Below are positions 1 to 13,800 of a DNA stretch of 64,000 nt, in pieces. Positions within the stretch are counted from its first letter, which is position 1. Each line of letters opens with the position of its first letter. The notes under the pieces are model-generated. The model had not been told where the DNA came from. It saw only the letters and a program-made list of their open reading frames with translations, and searched no databases. The stretch comes from Ryuthela nishihirai (Eukaryota > Arthropoda > Arachnida > Araneae > Heptathelidae): the NCBI GenBank assembly GCA_038380435.1, contig JAWZYU010000728.1, positions 1 to 64,000 of the forward strand, in the 5' to 3' direction. Both the position numbers and the translations under genes were made by a program.

Positions 1-466
1 AGGGTGAAAGTTATGGTGATGACCTTATTTTTCCAGTTACTAAATCACTAAATGATATTCCTAGGTTTACCAGAAATTAACATATTTGGTTTGATCATAT
101 TTTATAACAACAATTTATTGGGATAGCTTGGTTTTATAGACAACTATAATTATTGAATAGCAATAATAAACCAAGTTCAGACTTCCTAGACCAGGAGCAC
201 ACAACTAAAATGAGGATGTGGGGCAGAATCGATTTCTAATAGAATGACGTTCCTTATATATAATTTAATTGTGTGTGCGTGGACAGAAAGTTCTTTTTTT
301 TTTTTAAAGAAATTAATTTTCCAAAAGAATGCAATATATATTTTCCTCTCTATTCCAGTTCCTCTTTTGCTTTAATATTGATTCTTTCATCAATATTCAT
401 GCCACTGAGATCAATCACAATATTATTGTAAATTGTAGAAGTAATTATTTTAAAAAAATTTACAAT
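1..466. other. Intron sequence, nothing recognised
   Basis: AT-rich sequence within the inferred NBN intron after exon 13. A homopolymer T run lies near 293-305. I see no gene, exon or repeat beyond the foldback arm that starts near 450. Confidence 0.4.
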
Positions 467-1245
467 AGATTTAGAATGAGTTGGGTTGTTTTACCTCTGA
501 GTGAAACTTTTTTTGTACACAATGGGCTAAATGGTCAGGTCACAAGAACTCCAAGGGCTCAGAGAAGGTAGGGGGAGGGGACCCACTGGACAACTGTTAG
601 GAGATCCCATCAAGGCCATCCGTGTATTCTTTAACATGCACAGGATGTGGCTCTCCAACACATGGGAACATGGTTTAATGTCTCACACGATGAAAGGCAG
701 CCTTTCCAAGCCTATGATGTCCCCTACTGACAGTGGGCAAAGCAGTGAGTTTTGTGGAGATAAATCTCAACACCAGCCCAGCTGGGACTCAAACCTGGGA
801 ATGTGCAGATTATGAGTGTGGTGTGCTACCAACTGAACTACTCCCACACCAGATTTAGAATGATGAACATTCAATTCAGACTCAACACATAATTTTATTT
901 ATTAAAATTTTATAATAAATGTCCCATTTGTATCATAGAAAATATTTTTAATCAAAAAGAGTTTTTTTCCAGTTGACTGAAGATCCATTATCAGTGGATT
1001 ACTAGATGTTTCATCATTTACAATGTTATCGTAGAAGTAATTATCAACATCGCAAATGATGTCTAGTAATCCACTGATAATGGATCTTCAATCAACTGGA
1101 AAAAAAAACTGTCTTTTTGATTAAAAAGATTTTCTGTGACACAAATGGAACATTTACTATAAATTTTTAATAAATAAAATTATCTGTTGAGTTTGGATGA
1201 ATTTTTATAATTCTAAATCTATTGTAAATTTAATAGGGTACTAAT
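450..1245. mobile_element. Foldback/MITE with long inverted arms, split by a SINE
   Basis: Arms of about 150-180 bp (about 455-479 continued at 864-1012, against 1060-1240) are reverse complements around a loop of about 45 bp. The match resumes exactly across the SINE B insertion at 480-850, so the hairpin element is older than that SINE. No coding potential. The superfamily is unknown. Confidence 0.8.
480..850 (-). mobile_element. SINE family B copy 1, with 13-bp target duplication
   Basis: Family B copy with its tRNA-like head at the right end (minus-strand sense). It is flanked by perfect AGATTTAGAATGA repeats at 467-479 and 851-863. Somewhat diverged from the youngest copies. Confidence 0.88.
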
Positions 1246-1250
1246 ATTTC

Positions 1251-1685
1251 TCCTCTTGAGGCAAATTATCAGTAACTAATTAACCTGAGAAAATACAATA
1301 CTTGTTTGAATAAGAATATTTAAATCCTCCTTCACACAAGTTTAACACAAGGACAAAAGCACAGATGGAATTATGTATTTGGAGAAGCACATTTTGTTTA
1401 ATGCTAACTCAAACTCTGCAGAGTGATGCCAGATCTGTATAGCAATCCTGAACACATTCAACAAAATAGTAATGTGGTGTGTCAAGTGAATACTTCTGAG
1501 ATTTAAGAAAGATTTTCAAAGGATGCTTACCTACATTTTCATTTAGAACTTCTTGAACTAATTTTTTACCAAAATTTAATTTTGAGATCCAAGAAATGAT
1601 TGCTAGGATCAGTTTACACCAAAAACCTAAATTGTTCTATGAGCTAAAAAATATTATCTAATGGGCCATATATTGTGCAGGCCTT
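1251..1685. other. Intron sequence, nothing recognised
   Basis: On the minus strand, about 1400-1640 is an open frame of about 70 codons with a GTAAGC donor-like site. Its phase does not fit the NBN junction and it resembles nothing I know. Confidence 0.3.
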
Positions 1686-1693
1686 CCCTAGAC

Positions 1694-1971
1694 CAATGGT
1701 CTCAAATAGGTGCCCATGAAGCCATTTTGTGACTGTGGCTTAATAGCTTGCATGTGTATGGAGAAAACAGTCGGATTAAGACAAGGCTAATAACAAAGCC
1801 ACATAAATGAAATGTAGGTTCATGTTTTGTAATTAAAAGTGTGTCTCAATTAAATAATAAAATAAAAATATAATTATGTTTTGCTTATTACTGCTTAAAA
1901 TACAATGTGACCAACCATGTATTGAGAAGTAAATGCTTTGGCCACTGTATGATTTAAGTTTGAGACTCCTG
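1694..1971. mobile_element. Small hAT-type MITE
   Basis: Begins CAATGGTCTCAAA and ends with the imperfect inverse TTTGAGACTCCTG. The flanking 8-mers CCCTAGAC (1686-1693) and TACTAGAC (1972-1979) are a slightly decayed 8-bp target duplication, as for hAT elements. Non-coding, 278 bp. Confidence 0.65.
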
Positions 1972-2248
1972 TACTAGACAAATCCTACTGAGATTAATCT
2001 TAAAAAACTATAAGTTAATTGACCTATTATAAACAAACACTGAAAACAAAATACTAATGGTTTAATTTTATTCTCTATAGGAAATGTTACAGAAACGATT
2101 GCATCACACAAGTTAAACTCCTGAGAGCACACCTTGCACCTATTACCCAAGTACATTGGCATTTTTAAAGATATCCGAAATTAAAAAATTTATTACATTT
2201 TTAAATTTATACTGAAATTGAATTTTATCAAATATAACAATAGATAAT

Positions 2249-3440
2249 ATACTAAAGTGCCATTGAATTAGGGATAGTGACCTAGTAACATGTTGGACCC
2301 CATCTGGCTCTGACAACGACCGCCACACGATGAGGAATGGATCCCACAAGCTTGTGTAAATGTTCCACAGGTATGGCAACCCATGCATCCTCCAGTGCTG
2401 TCCACAATTCTCTCAAGGTTGTAGCTGATGGGACAGGGGCGGAACACTCTGCTAGATGTTATCCCAAAGTTTTTTGATGGGATTTAAGTCTGGGCTTCTA
2501 TTCATTACTTCAAAGTCAGCAGAATGCTCCTGCAACTATGCAGTAGCCAACTTGGACCTGTAAGATGAACAGTTGTCTTGCTGGTAGACACCATCTCCAT
2601 TAGGATGCATGATGGCCATAAATGGGTGTAAATGGTCAGTCATGAGTTCTATGTACCAGGATGCATTGAGAGTCATCAGTACATGTACAGAGATCCCACA
2701 GATGTCCAACTGAAGACACCCCAGGCCATTACTGAGCCATCACCAGCTTGTACTGTTCTGACCTGACATGCAGGATCCATGGCTTCATGGAGTTGGTGCC
2801 ATACCCTCAGTCTCCCATTGGTGTGATGAAGTTTAAATCAGGATTCATCACTCCAGGCTATCCATTGCCAATTTACGATGGTCCAGTTTCGATGTTCTTT
2901 AGCCCAGGCAAGGTGTTGAGCCTGGTGTTGTGCCATTAGAAATGGGACTCTCATAGGTCGGTGGCTCCCGAAGCTGAGACAATGAAGTGAGTGTTGCATG
3001 GTTCATGCATTGACTTCCCGGCTGGAACCCACGTTCAGATGGGAGGTGATTTCAGATAATGTCTGGCCTCTATAGTTCCATACGATGTGGATCAGATGGT
3101 AAAGCCCATGGACATTCAAGGCAGGTTGTCCTTTGCAGTTTGTCCGGGTGTTGTTTGGGCGGAATTTCCATCTGGAACATTCTTGAAACTGTCGTATGAG
3201 AAAATTCAAGTTCATTGACAATTTCAGAGATTGAGTGTCAGGCACCTACGATCTGCTCTTTGTTAAATGTCTAAATCCCACGCCTTTCCCATTACGCTTC
3301 TCACAACGAATGCTTGGGGAAGCCAAAGTTGACCGCTATATATAACCAGAGTTTCAGCCATGCATGCACGCAAATGTGAGACTTACGTACTGAATTTCGA
3401 TAACGTCTCCTATCCCCAATTCAATGGCATTTCAGTATAT
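2249..3440 (-). pseudogene. Tc1-like transposon, inactive transposase
   Basis: Terminal inverted repeats: ATACTAAAGTGCCATTGAAT at the left is mirrored by ATTCAATGGCATTTCAGTAT at the right, next to TA. Minus-strand translation gives HTH pieces (QTLSEITSHLNVG) and a DDE-domain piece with WSDES followed by an in-frame stop (an Arg codon turned TGA), FKLHHTNGRLRVW and VMAWGVFSW. Multiple stops and frameshifts; dead copy. It lies in the intron after NBN exon 13. Confidence 0.85.
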
Positions 3441-3744
3441 ATAAGTAGCAAGTGAAGTAGAATTCAACACAATGTAATATGAAAATCTATGATCATTCTT
3501 TAATAGCATTCTTAGAGAAATTTAGAAGCTTTATTATTTACCTCAGTAACTTCTCGAGTATTCAAAAAACCACGCAAATTCCTATTAAGTACTTCTGGTT
3601 TACTTTTGTTGCTTTGCTTCTCTGACTTAGAAAACTGAAATATTTATCATAAGATGCTCAGAAATTAGGTATAAAGTATATAGAAAAAATAACAACAATG
3701 ACTAAGGCATAAAAAGCTTAAAATGTAAAAATGCAACATTAGAG

Positions 3745-4092
3745 TTGGGTTGTTTTATTTCTGAGTGGCACTTTTTTTCATAGAATTGGTTAAATGGCCA
3801 GGTCACGAGGACCTCATTAGCTCAGAGAAGATTGGGGGAAGAGATCCAATGGACAACTGTTCAAAAGCTACCAGTCAAGACCATCTAGTGCGTTCTTCAA
3901 CTTGCACAGATTATGGCTTAATGCACCATCTGATGGATAGCAGCCTCTCTAAGCTCAAGGATATTCACTATCTGATTGACAACAGGGTGGAAGTTTAGTG
4001 GAGAAAATCACAATGCTGCCACAGGCAGGACTCATACCTGGGAGCTACAGATTATGAGCCTGGCACTCTACTGTCTGTGCAATCCCCCTCCT
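3745..4092 (-). mobile_element. SINE family B copy 2, diverged
   Basis: Degenerate family B copy with target duplication AACATTAGAG (3735-3744) and AATATTAGAG (4093-4102), one mismatch. The head at the right is decayed. Confidence 0.8.
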
Positions 4093-4581
4093 AATATTAG
4101 AGAACCAGAAGAATATTACCTTGTAAACACCATCAAAGAGAATACAGCGGCTACTTAAAACTAAAGACTTTAACGCAAAAAACTATTTTTTTTTTGCTTT
4201 TCAGTTTGTGTGCAATATAAAATACATTACATTTTTACCATACAAACTGTAAACTAGCTGCTAAAGATACTTAAATAAATTCTACTTTGGATTTTCAACT
4301 TTCCTTTAAACTGGGTGCAGAATAACATGGAGAGGAAAAGCAATAAAGTATAGCAAATAAAATTGACTGTAACAAAACAATAATTTATAATTACATTGTA
4401 AAAATGCATTGCCAATGAGATGATAACAGAATAAAAAAAATAATAACTATCTTTTCATTTCAACAGAGGTTTGATAGAATCACAAAGGATCTACTTAGAG
4501 GAAATGATGTGCTTCAGCAATTTACAGCAGAATGCATAGGCAATCTATAATAATTTAACATAGGAAAGTTTAGAAACTTAC

Positions 4582-4805
4582 TTGTATATTGTCTGAAGTT
4601 TCCAACATTTTTGGCTTTTTAAATAAACCAGCAACTTTAGAAGACTCTCCACTAGAAAATAAATCTGGCTGATTAAAAGAACTATTTAATGAGTCTATAC
4701 ATTTACTGTGCTTTTCTGTTTCCATTTGCATTGGTGATGGTGGTTCCATTTTTACTGGTGATCTTAACTTCACAAAAGATTCTTCTGATTTTAGTTTCAA
4801 TTTAT
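4582..4805 (-). CDS. NBN: NBN exon 13 (last exon visible)
   Basis: Acceptor TTTTTTACAG and donor CAA|GTAAGT; 224 bp, ending in phase 0. It encodes a Lys/Ser/Pro-rich disordered segment with RSPVKMEPPSP and GLFKKPKM. No C-terminal MRE11-binding or ATM-binding motif follows within the exon, so at least one further exon is expected to the left of the window. Confidence 0.75.
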
Positions 4806-7800
4806 CTGTAAAAAAGGAAGTAATTAAGAGCAGTACATACTCATAGGTAGTTTAATAATATGCTCTATGCTCAGATTATAATAATCTAAATTGCCAAAAA
4901 TAACTCTTTCCACCTATAAGAATTTGGTATATCATAAATGTACATATAGATCTGCGATTTTCAAAAGGGGAAATGCAAAAGTTTGAGCAATTAATTCTTT
5001 TTCCAATTATACCAAAATTTGGTAATGATACTTTAACTTGCAGTTTGCCTTTGATTTTGTTATGCTAAAATAAAGTTTTAAATACATTTAATTGAAGAAT
5101 ATATTTGCAATTGTGACATAATGAAACTGATATTGAGACAAACTTTATCAATGAAAGCATATCTACAGAAAACATTCTTAATGAACCAAAATTATTTTTT
5201 TAAGACCAATTTAAAAAAGTGGAACAAAATCTGATTATACTAATTATAGGCCAACTGTCATTTTACCCATTCTGAACAAAATCCTTGAAGATATGTAGTC
5301 AATTTCCTGGAAAAACATATTATTAGCAATAAGCAATATGGTTTCCAGAAAGGTAAAATTGCAATAACACTTTTAACTGAGCGTCTGATGTCATTAACAA
5401 AGACAAAAAAAGCAGTTTCCACCTTTCTGGACTTTTGTAAAGCTTTTGATATGTTAGATCGATATTCTACTTCAAAAATTGTATACTTATAGTATCTGAG
5501 GTATTACCCTTAAATGGTTTAAAAATTATTTAAAAAACAGAGTATATCTTACTAAAATTAATGGTGTTTTTAGTAAGAAGAGAACAGTGTACACTGGTGT
5601 GTTACAATGTTAAATTTTAGGTCTGTCTTATTTATTATTTAATGATCTAGTAAACATTAAGTTTAACAGCTCTCCTTATACAGTATTCACACTGATGACA
5701 CTGCTTTGATTAATGTGAATTGCCATATGAGATGCAATCAAGATATACAGGATGATTTTAACAAAATTGTTAAATGGTTTCACAATAATCTTATATACAT
5801 ATACTCAAGGAAATTATGATCTTTCATCTTTTGCAATAGAAAAACACGAATCCTTATGCCAACTAACATGATAATCCATGACCCTGACTGCTGCAGCTGT
5901 AATTTACTGAGCAAGTTGAGAACCATAATTATCTTGGACTTTACATAGATACAACCTTCCGATGGAATACAAATATTCAAAAACTAGCAGGGAAATTGTG
6001 TCAATGTGCATTAAAACTTTACAAATTACAATTTGCTACAAGTACACATATGTAATTTAGTTTACAAAGCTCTCTGCAAATCTAAATTGATTTATGGTTT
6101 TGCAATTCATGGCTCAACTAGCCTCACAAACATAAAATAGAAACTATTCAATCTTCCACTACTAAAAATGTAATTCCCTACCACCTAAGAAATTCATTAC
6201 ATCATAGTGAAAAAAGACTAAATTACTTAGGCATACTTTCTTTTACAACCTTTACAAATATAGAATCACTTTAAAATATATTTTTGACAATTGATTTAAA
6301 TCTAAAACCTCTCATGGGAAAAACACAAGGTTACAATTCAATAACTATTTTCAGCTTCCAAAAATATTAAACAATTATGGAAAATGTACAAGGGCATATA
6401 CAGAACCTTACATGTTTAATCAATTACTAATAGACTATTAGAGATATTATTCTATTAAACAAATTTAAAAAAATCAGAAATAAGACCAGAAATTTTCTTT
6501 AAGGTTAAAATAAAATTCAATATAAAAGTTCAATGTAAAAGATATAACCACAACAATGAAGCTACCACCAAAATTCACATCAGTTTGATTACATTGTTTA
6601 AATTATATTTATGCATTTTCATGTAATGCTATTATTCTTCTCTTCTGCAGATAAGCAGATGTTTTGTGGGCCATTTGTTCAAACATTTCTGTAATTTCTG
6701 TATAACTTATAGGTTAGCACAAAGATGATGAAATTGAAAATGGGATGATGCAAACACAGTTTGAGACTGTATAAGAAAATCCCCTACTGACTTAATGGTA
6801 TAATAAAAGCTAGAATTAAAACAAGTGCTTTTTTCTTCTTCTCAGTGCTTAAGGATTTGATTAAAGTCCACTGTAAATTAAGTTTAAGTCAATTTTATTG
6901 GGGCCAAATGATTTTTTTTTTCCACATGGGAACAATATGGTAGTGGCCAAGTGGTTAGCTTGGCTGCAGAGTAAATGGGTTTGAATTCCACATAAGTTAA
7001 GGATGCTTATCTTTCAGATGCACGTTGTCTTTTTACTCTCATTTTCCTTACAAATTTTGTCTATGGCATACTATGTGGACAAGCTCCTGTAGGGCTTCCA
7101 TAAAAAGCAGTTGCCTGAGAAGAGAATTTTCAATTCTTTTTATAAGATTAAAATAGTAAACCTTTTTTAAACATGGGGGTTATTGTTTCTTGAAATGAAT
7201 GCTTAAAATCAGTAAATCCAAAAAAATTCTCCACTAAAAATAAACCATGGAATATAGCATACAGAAATATAAACAGATATTTTTCACAATAAAAGCATCA
7301 GAATAACACCTTAATATATAATGTAAATTGCATAGACTAAACAAATAAAAAAATATACAAGATTCATGTACTGTACACTGCAGTAAACAGTAAAAATAAG
7401 AATATAACTGTATTTTTTATACTTTATTCACTAATGGGTACCTTACACTTTTGTGCATATAAGCACAGATATCTTATATGCTAGCATGAACTTGTTCCTT
7501 ATGTGCAATTAATAGTAAATATGGTCAATTTGTTACATGATATTCTAAAGTAATCTTTTTTGGCTGAGTACAGTGAAAAAATAGCTGAGCTTGTGAATTC
7601 ATTAGTGTTTCAGGCTGAGCATGGAAGAGTTAATATTTAAAGAAGTTAGTGAAGCTGGGACATTTAACAGCAGACAGTGCTGGCCAAAAGTTAATTAAAA
7701 CACAAATAATAAAAATAATTGCTATTCAAATTGTTCATCAAAATAAATGTAATTTTAGAAGTTTGTGTAATGATTCTTTAAACTTACCTAAAAAAAAACA

Positions 7801-10800
7801 TTCACAACATGCATTAGCAGTGTTTGCTGTTAAATACTCCAATTTCAATAACTCTAAATATTAAAAGAATATTGTTGACAACTGAGATTTAGAGATTTGA
7901 ATGAGATCTCCAGTTTATTTCCATAATTAGGTAACTTTGAATGTGGCTTTCCATTCACCTAACATGAAAGTGTCTAAACACTTTAGGTCAGTGGCTCTAA
8001 ACCTTTCCTAAACAATGAACTACTTTTCACAATATAATGGTCTACAGATACCATCACTTGTGATCCGAGGACCTTTCGTTCTGAGCAGCAGTTGAGAAAT
8101 GCTGTTTTAGGAAACACAGTATATTTTGTTTTTATGACTTGTTCTCAATGGTGGTTTTGTTTATAATACTTTGTGCTATATTTTGACATCATTTTACAGA
8201 TTACAAAATTGTTTCAATTCTTCACAATCAATTCTTAATCAGTGCTCCTTTAAAAAGTTTACTACAGTGAAATATCAGTGTAATAAAATTGAGCAGGGGA
8301 ACAAAATATATTCATTATTGTGAAATGCAATAAAAAAAAGTGCTATGATAGTTACATAACACAAAATAATCATATTAAAACAAATTTAACATGCATTATA
8401 GTTTGGTTTTTTAAAAGAAGTTTAGAGTTCTTGTATATGAGTCTGTATGCTGTATGAAAATCCAGGAGAAGCCCAACAGAGCTTCTAGATTATCTCCATC
8501 CTTTGTGTAAGGTAGTACCTTCTTCCCTTTTAAAAAAAAATGTTGGTAATATTTTTAACTGCTGTTCCTATAAGAATCTTTCTGTGAATTCTTAAATAAT
8601 ATCACAACTCACCAACATATTATCTGAAATATCTTTCCATGTCATTACAAAACAGAGAAGACTTCATGTCATACTGACTACTAATAATGAAACTATATAA
8701 CAATAACTTGGAATTTAATGAATGATAAAACTCGTGGATTGGAATTTGTTTGAAAGAACCTTTTGCTGATGCTACCATTACTTACAGTGCAACACAATCA
8801 GAATTGCATAGATTTCTAAGTTTGAAAATCCCCTTTTATGCTATGATAATGTGGCAATAGAGCTTTAAAGTATTATGCTGGAACATGTAGAGAGCATCTT
8901 TGACATATAGTGAGATTGGCAAAACTGCATGCTGAGTGATAACAATAGCAAGTGATTCATAGTGCTGTGATTGGTTTGATATTTCACATTATTTAAATCA
9001 TTGTAGCATTGTCAGATTCTGAAAACCAAAGCACATAAAGGTGGAAAAATGCATGTTGTGCATACTGTTTAAGGGTTTTCTTTCTACAAATTTTGATATA
9101 CTAATTGCATATTTTTGCATTAGGATAAATTTTTATTACATAAAAACTCATATTTTTGTTAGAATGGTATTTATTAAAATGAAACATTTTTACATAGATA
9201 TATGTAGTAAATTGGCCAGGGTCAGAAAAAAATTTCATCACACTGAATTTCATTACTGAAGCATTCATTACGTCAACATTTTACTGTATCCATTTTCTCC
9301 TTGATGACAAATCTCTTCAGTTATGATTACAATTCCTGAGGTACATATTGGGAAAGTAATGGATGTTTTTACATAATATTTCTTTTTTATATCAGTGACA
9401 AAAAGAGACTTTTATTGATCTTTTATAAGTTATAAAGTTAAATTTATTTTATACTGAAAACACACAAATAGCCACTAGCTAGAATTCATTTTAGAAATTT
9501 TGTATTTTAAAGCTTAAAAAACTTCAATATATGTGGGCAATTTCAACAAACTCAATAGTTTACCTTTATTCTTAATTTGAGTTTCTTCTGAAATATTTTG
9601 TGTTACTTTTTCAGTTTTTATCCGTTTGTAGGTTAGTTTGAGTTCATCATCTGAATCTTCTCTATCCCTAAAAGTTCAAAACAATTTTTATTCACTGAAC
9701 AAAAGTATGCAAATAACACAGATAACAACTCAAGAAATTTTCTTCTGCACATTTTAGTGTTCTGTGCATTCACTACATATTTGTAATACTGCAAAATGTA
9801 GCATAATCATACTACATACACACACAAACAAATATAGTATATTGACTACTTGAATGTAACATAGACAATGTATATAAAATGTATTTCAAACACACACACA
9901 GTGATGATTCTAACTGATGAAAACTCAACTAAGCACATCAATATTTTAAATTAAAAAATAAATTTCCTTCATTGTGTTAAAGAGGGTTACCATTTTGAAA
10001 CTCACTAATGCCAACAGTATGGGAAGAGTTAAAGATCCCAGCAGCAATGCCTACACTACAGTTTACTCATGTAGCACATCTTCAGCATTCTCACACAATT
10101 CCTGAGACAATTAAATTGAGGAGCTTCTCCCAGAGCATACCCATTAAAAAGAATTGAGACATTGATCATTTTAGTTTTCTTATTATTAATCATTACAGTT
10201 TTTCAGTTTTATCAATTATTTAATTTCAGTATCATCAGTTTTCATCAATTTAGTTTTCTCATTATTAATCACCAAGTCAACTCTATTACTACCATTATCA
10301 ATTGTTTCATAAAAGAGTTCATCTACAAAATTTCAATAAGTTATATGGAAAATTAAATCATAAATCAAAATAAAAATAAACTATATAATACTAATATAAC
10401 TCCATCTTTCTTCTGCTTGGTGGTTAATTTTGAAAGATCAGAATATTCTTCTCCCATGACACACAAAACTAATTTTATGTAAATCTACTGCTGCATCCTA
10501 TTTCCATATATAGTCCACTGCTTTGGCAAAGTTGCCAGATGTGTGGCCACAAAAAGTGTTGCTGGCACAACAGATTCCTTGCCTACCTATGGACTAAATA
10601 TTCAGATCACAAAAACTTTCAAATTTCTTTTAAAATCTTTTTTTTTTTGCTGAAAATTGGGCTTAGACAAGAAAAATCACTGGCTGAACTGATAGTTGAC
10701 CTGTGAATATCAGGTTTCAAGTCTAGCATCTACTGAAAGAACAAAGCTAACCAAATTTATTTACAGAGCCTAATAGAGATTATTCTCTTGATGTCCTCAT

Positions 10801-13800
10801 GCAGGAATTCCAGCACTATAACCTAGATATTCTAGGCTTGCAAGAGACCAGATGGACAGGTAAAGGTGAGATACTTAAAAATAACTTTAAATTTCTCTTT
10901 ACAGGGAGGAAGGATGGAAAGCATCACCAAGGCGTGGGTCTGCTGCTCAGCAGCATGCTAGTGATGCTCTTCTAGGATATGAGTGCATTAATGAAAGGTT
11001 TCTTACAGCAAAATTTCAGACAAGCATTAAACACTTGAATGTTATCTGCTGTTATGCCCCCACTGAGGATTCTGATGAGGATGAGAAGGATAGGTTTTAC
11101 GGACAACTTCAGGATATTTTGAATTCTGTCAAGAAAGGAGATATTACCCTTGTTCTTGGTGACTTCAATGCCAAAGTTGGTACCGACCCTGACCTTTGGG
11201 GAGGAGTAATTGGCCCTTTTGGTATTAGTAGCTGCAATAGCAATGGGAAACGTCTCCTACAGGTAAGTAAACTCAATGGTTTCAGAATAACTAACACATA
11301 TTACAAACACTGCGACATACATAAATACACACGGGTTTCACCTGATGGGCTGCATAGGAATATGATTGATTATATATTAATTAACAGCAAATGGGCTAGT
11401 TCTGTTAGAAATACCAGGGCATATAGGGGAGCTGAAATTGGATCTGACCATTACCTTGTTAAAAGTGTCTTGCAACTTAAACTTAAGTGTTGCGCTAGGG
11501 TTAAAAATTTTACCTTTAATACTGAAGCTCTGAAAGACCCAGTTATAGCTAAAGCTTACCATGATAGATTACTTAGTCATTATGACAGTCATGGTTTGCT
11601 TAATACTGAAGTTGAGGAAGAATGGGGCCATTTTAAGCAGGCTTTTTTGGAAACTAACAGTACTCTTTTAGGGAAAAAGGAGCAGAGGAGACAGAATTAT
11701 TTAAGTGATAAAGCACTTGAGCTTATTTCAGAAAGAATGAACTGCAGGAATGTCCTTAATCAGTACCCTACTAGTCCTAATAGAAAGCATTACAAAGAAC
11801 TTAATAAACGTGTAAAGGATCAGTTAGCTACTGATAAGAATCTTTGGCTTGATGGCCTGGCTGACAAAGCTGAGGAAGCAGTTAGACAGCACAACAGCAG
11901 AGAGCTGTACCAGATAGTTAATGTTTTGTGTGGTAGAAAACGAACAGGTATACAGGGATTGAAGGATAAACAAGGTAAGGTTATAGAAGGTGAGGATTCT
12001 GTCATGGCTAGGTGGGCTGAGCATTTCAGTGATGCTCTAAACAATGTGGTTAATTCTACTCCCATTGTTTGCAATGATGATAGATGCATTGGTGGCTTTA
12101 ATGTTGGCCCTATAACACAATCTGAAGTTAGTTTGGCTATTTCTAAACTTAAACTTCATAAAGCCCCAGGGGTGGATGAAATTACTATGGAAATGCTTAG
12201 AGCTGGGAATGTTTCAGTTACCACTTGGATGACTGAAATTTTGAATAACTTTTATGATAAAGGCATGGTTCCTAAAGATTTTACCAGAGCTATTATTATC
12301 CCTATTTTCAAAAAAGGTGATCGCAGTTCTTGTGATAACTATAGGGGTATCAGCCTACTCTCTGTTCCAGGTAAAGTTCTTTACATGATTGTGCTTAATA
12401 GAATTAAGAATCTGGTTGACAGGCAATTGCGTGATGAGCAATGTGGATTCAGAAGTGGTAGGGGATGTGTAGATCAGATATTTTCACTTAGGCAGATTCT
12501 TGAGAAATGTTTAGAGTTTCAGAAACCTTTGGTTGCTAGCTTTGTTGATTTCAAAAAGGCTTTCGACTCTGTTGATCGTCATAATTTGTGGTTGATTGTG
12601 AGATCATATGGTATACCAGACAAGTTAGTTAACATAATGAAAGCTCTCTATAATAACACTGAGTCGTGTGTGAGAGTTGGTAAGGCTTGTAGCAATTGGT
12701 TTAGCATTACTTCTGGTATTCGACAAGGGTGCATTTTGTCTCCTTTTCTCTTTAGTTTGGTTGTTGATTATGTTATGCGAAATTCACTTCAAGGGAAAGA
12801 TTTTGGCCTTAAATGGGCTGGAGATATGAAAATTTCTGATTTAGATTATGCTGATGATTTAGCCCTTTTGGCAAATGATGTTGATGAGATGAACTCTTTC
12901 ATTCGAGCTGTGGATGAGACTGGTAGTAGAGTAGGTTTGGTTATAAACAGAGAGAAAACTAAAGTGATGAAAATTGGTCAGGCAGGTTGTGATTCAGTTA
13001 ATCTGAATGGTTGCAGTCTTGAGCAGGTGTCACAGTTTAATTACCTTGGGAGCTATGTAACAGATACTGGTGATGTGCAGCATGAGATTAACAGACGAAT
13101 AGGTATTGCTGCCGGGACTTTTAAGAATCTATGGAGATTGTGGAGAAATAGGCATATACACCTAAAGACTAAAATTAGACTGTATAATAGTTTGGTTCTT
13201 TCTAGGGTTAGTTATGGTAGTGAAACTTGGACGCTGTGTAAACAAGATAACAGGAAACTAGATGCTTTTGATTCTAGATGCTTACGCAGTATCTTGGGTA
13301 TTAGGTGGTTTAACTTTGTAACTAATGATGAGGTTAGGCAAAGGAGTCTGCAACCTCCTTTAAGCAGCATATTGTGCAGAGAGAGACTCCGTTGGTTTGG
13401 CCATGTTGCCCGTATGGATAATTATAGATTGGCGAATAGGGTTATGAACAGTGTGCCTAGAGGCCTCAGAAGGAGGGGGAGACCTAGGATGCGGTGGGCT
13501 GACAATGTCAAACAGGACCTTGTTAGAATTGATGTACAGTGGCTGGATGCAGCAGATGTAGCTCAGGACAGATATGCTTGGAGAATTAAACTGCACAGTC
13601 TGGTTGGACCTCCGTAGCCCATGGCTGCTTGAGGAGGAGGATGATGATGATGAAAAAAAATCCCCAAATGTTGCATGGGTTCATTGATAAGTATGGTAAA
13701 AAACATCAAATAGCCCTTCAACCAGAAAATAGTATAGTTTCTAAAAAACTTTGCTGCAAATTTTTCCTTTTCCCCCCAAAATATACTGCACTTTGAAAGA

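Larger units (their letters stand above)
4806..9563. other. NBN intron 12: relic LINE, SINE and MITEs
   Basis: Contents recognised: a CR1/Jockey-like reverse transcriptase relic (5205-6330), SINE A (6943-7122), a foldback-MITE relative (7650-7965) and a hAT MITE (7989-8104). I see nothing else in 8110-9560. Confidence 0.7.

Noticed and set aside
1400..1640. Minus-strand open frame of about 70 codons with a GTAAGC donor-like site, considered as the next NBN exon
   Set aside because: The acceptor options give the wrong phase after exon 13 (phase 0) and no nibrin C-terminal motif is present.
11035..13617. The 860-codon frame as a host gene (craniofacial development protein 2-like)
   Set aside because: Endonuclease and reverse-transcriptase motifs, trinucleotide tail and other fragments nearby show it is a LINE.
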